In this document: piece after piece, positions 63,200 through 64,000 of the stretch
How the letters are laid out: each line of letters begins with the position of its first letter
Numbering within the stretch: position 1 is the stretch's first letter
From: Lysobacter enzymogenes
GTDB taxonomy: Bacteria; Pseudomonadota; Gammaproteobacteria; Xanthomonadales; Xanthomonadaceae
Reading direction: 5' to 3'
Length of the DNA stretch: 64,000 nucleotides
Assembly: GCF_017355525.1 (NCBI RefSeq)
Contig: NZ_CP067395.1
Coordinates: 4,371,001 to 4,435,000, forward strand
The notes under the pieces: generated by a model
The model's input: only the letters and a program-made list of their open reading frames with translations
Databases searched by the model: none
Told to the model about the DNA's origin: nothing
Made by a program: the position numbers and the translations under genes

Positions 63200-64000
63200 T
63201 TATCCCCCGAACCGGGACAGAGACTCCACGGTCGCGGTCGATCCGCCGCAAACCACGACCAGCACGTTGCCCGCCACGCCGGGCGGAAGCCGGTTCGCGT
63301 ACAGCAGCGCCAGCGACGCGCCGCAGGCCGGTTCGACCAGGGTGCGGTGGTCGTCGAGGAAAGCCAGGCAGGCGTCGACCGCTTCGCGGTCGCTGACCTG
63401 CAACGGAATCACCGGCCGTTCGCGGGTCAGCGCGAACGCGCGCTCGCACACCTGGCGCGCGCCGAGCGAGGTCGCCACGCCCGACAGCGCCGGCAGCTCG
63501 ACTGGCCGGCCGGCGTCGACGGCCGCGGCGAACGAGGCCATGCCTTCGGTTTCCGCGGCATAGATCGGCACCTCGTCGAGTCCGCTGCGGCGCATGCCTT
63601 CGGCGACGCCCGCCAGCAAGCCGCCGCCGCCGACGCACAGCACCACCGCGTCCGGGCGCAGCCCGTCGGCGACCACCTCGTCGATCAAGGTGGCGTGGCC
63701 CTGCCACAGCAGCGGGTCGTCGAACGGGTGCAGGAACGCGTCCTGCGCGGTTTTCAGCGACTGCGCGTAGCGGTTCGCTTCGAACCACGACGTCCCGTGC
63801 ACGATCACTTCGGCGCCTTCCGCATCGAGCAGGCGCCGCGCGCGTTCGGTCGTGGTTTCCGGAACCACCACCAGCACCGGCACGCCGAGCTTGCGGCCCG
63901 CGTAAGCGACGGCCAGGCCGGCGTTGCCGCCGGAGGACGACAGGAAGCGCTGCGCGCCTTGCGCGCGGTAGTGCTCGCAGGCGTGGCCGATGCCGCGGAT
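63200..64000 (-). CDS. PLP-dependent serine/threonine dehydratase family protein, C-terminal part
   Basis: The stop is at 63200 and the gene runs off the right edge; 266 codons are visible. FLSSSGGNAGLAVAYAGRKLGVPVLVVVPE is the phosphate/substrate loop of fold-type II PLP enzymes. VVLCVGGGGLLAGVAEGMR is the glycine-rich PLP phosphate-binding loop and VVVCGGST ends the core. The lysine-bearing N-terminus is outside the window. SSSGGNAG and LLAGVAEG fit L-serine dehydratase/threonine ammonia-lyase of the SDH-like type, deaminating Ser/Thr to pyruvate/2-oxobutyrate. Serine racemase or cysteine synthase-like activity cannot be excluded. No ACT domain is present at the C-terminus. Confidence 0.88.
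   Translation of the reverse strand: MRGIGHACEHYRAQGAQRFLSSSGGNAGLAVAYAGRKLGVPVLVVVPETTTERARRLLDAEGAEVIVHGTSWFEANRYAQSLKTAQDAFLHPFDDPLLWQGHATLIDEVVADGLRPDAVVLCVGGGGLLAGVAEGMRRSGLDEVPIYAAETEGMASFAAAVDAGRPVELPALSGVATSLGARQVCERAFALTRERPVIPLQVSDREAVDACLAFLDDHRTLVEPACGASLALLYANRLPPGVAGNVLVVVCGGSTATVESLSRFGG

Overview
The window is chromosomal DNA of very high G+C content from a gammaproteobacterium of the family Xanthomonadaceae, most likely Lysobacter or a close relative. Supporting points are the trxA-rho / rhlB arrangement with a long low-complexity Rho N-terminus, a type IV secretion effector with a Xanthomonadales-type C-terminal signal (XVIPCD), a large secreted protease and TonB-receptor content, an NRPS gene and abundant palindromic repeats. 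There is no rRNA, tRNA, phage, IS element or CRISPR array that I can see.

Layout. 1-7.2 kb: start of an S9 peptidase (cut by the left edge), a cytochrome bd oxidase pair (cydAB, cyanide-insensitive type) and a secreted subtilisin with a PA domain. 7.2-14.7 kb: a YcgL protein overlapping a giant membrane-anchored ankyrin protein, a CPA2 cation/proton antiporter, a TonB-C-like secreted protein and a 58-residue lipoprotein. 14.9-16.7 kb: a probable antibacterial T4SS effector. 17.5-22.5 kb: an ECF41 sigma factor, a secreted cupin, an AhpD/CMD-like protein, a sigma-region-4-only protein overlapping a LysR regulator, an NAD(P)-binding oxidoreductase and Ohr. This block carries two pairs of matching promoter motifs that I read as an ECF41 regulon and a LysR regulon. 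22.7-31.6 kb: housekeeping core (rho, trxA, rhlB, ftsE, ftsX, a two-receiver response regulator with one dead receiver, ung). 32.5-37.3 kb: an RHH protein, two LysR regulators each divergent from a small enzyme gene (tautomerase, azoreductase), and an EcsC protein. 37.6-42.5 kb: a two-component system divergent from a PAP2 phosphatase / phosphoethanolamine transferase operon (lipid A modification). 42.6-51.1 kb: a patatin, a GT1 glycosyltransferase and a one-module NRPS (C-A-PCP-TE, predicted glycine), then a TetR-like gene under a Fur-box-like site. 51.1-59.1 kb: a TPR-like protein, a second two-component system, a membrane protein, an ArsR/SRPBCC pair, a GST / MBL / cupin operon and a MocR regulator. 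59.2-64 kb: a C39-like peptidase, a TonB-dependent receptor and a PLP-dependent serine/threonine dehydratase cut by the right edge.

Gaps between genes are rich in three repeat families. Family A is a palindrome built on GTCATCCCCGCGAAGGCGGGGA. Family B is TGTAGGAGCGGCG...CGCCGCTCCTACA. Family C is GTGGGAGGGCCTTCAGGCCCGA. Families A and C are repeatedly associated with short tandem arrays (17, 30, 34, 39 and 116 bp periods). Around family A these arrays are built from the element's own edge sequence.

The most promising undescribed items are the orphan XVIPCD effector with a hydrophobic hairpin, the glycine-code NRPS-glycosyltransferase operon, the twin-promoter ECF41/LysR oxidative-stress island, and the self-amplified palindrome arrays.
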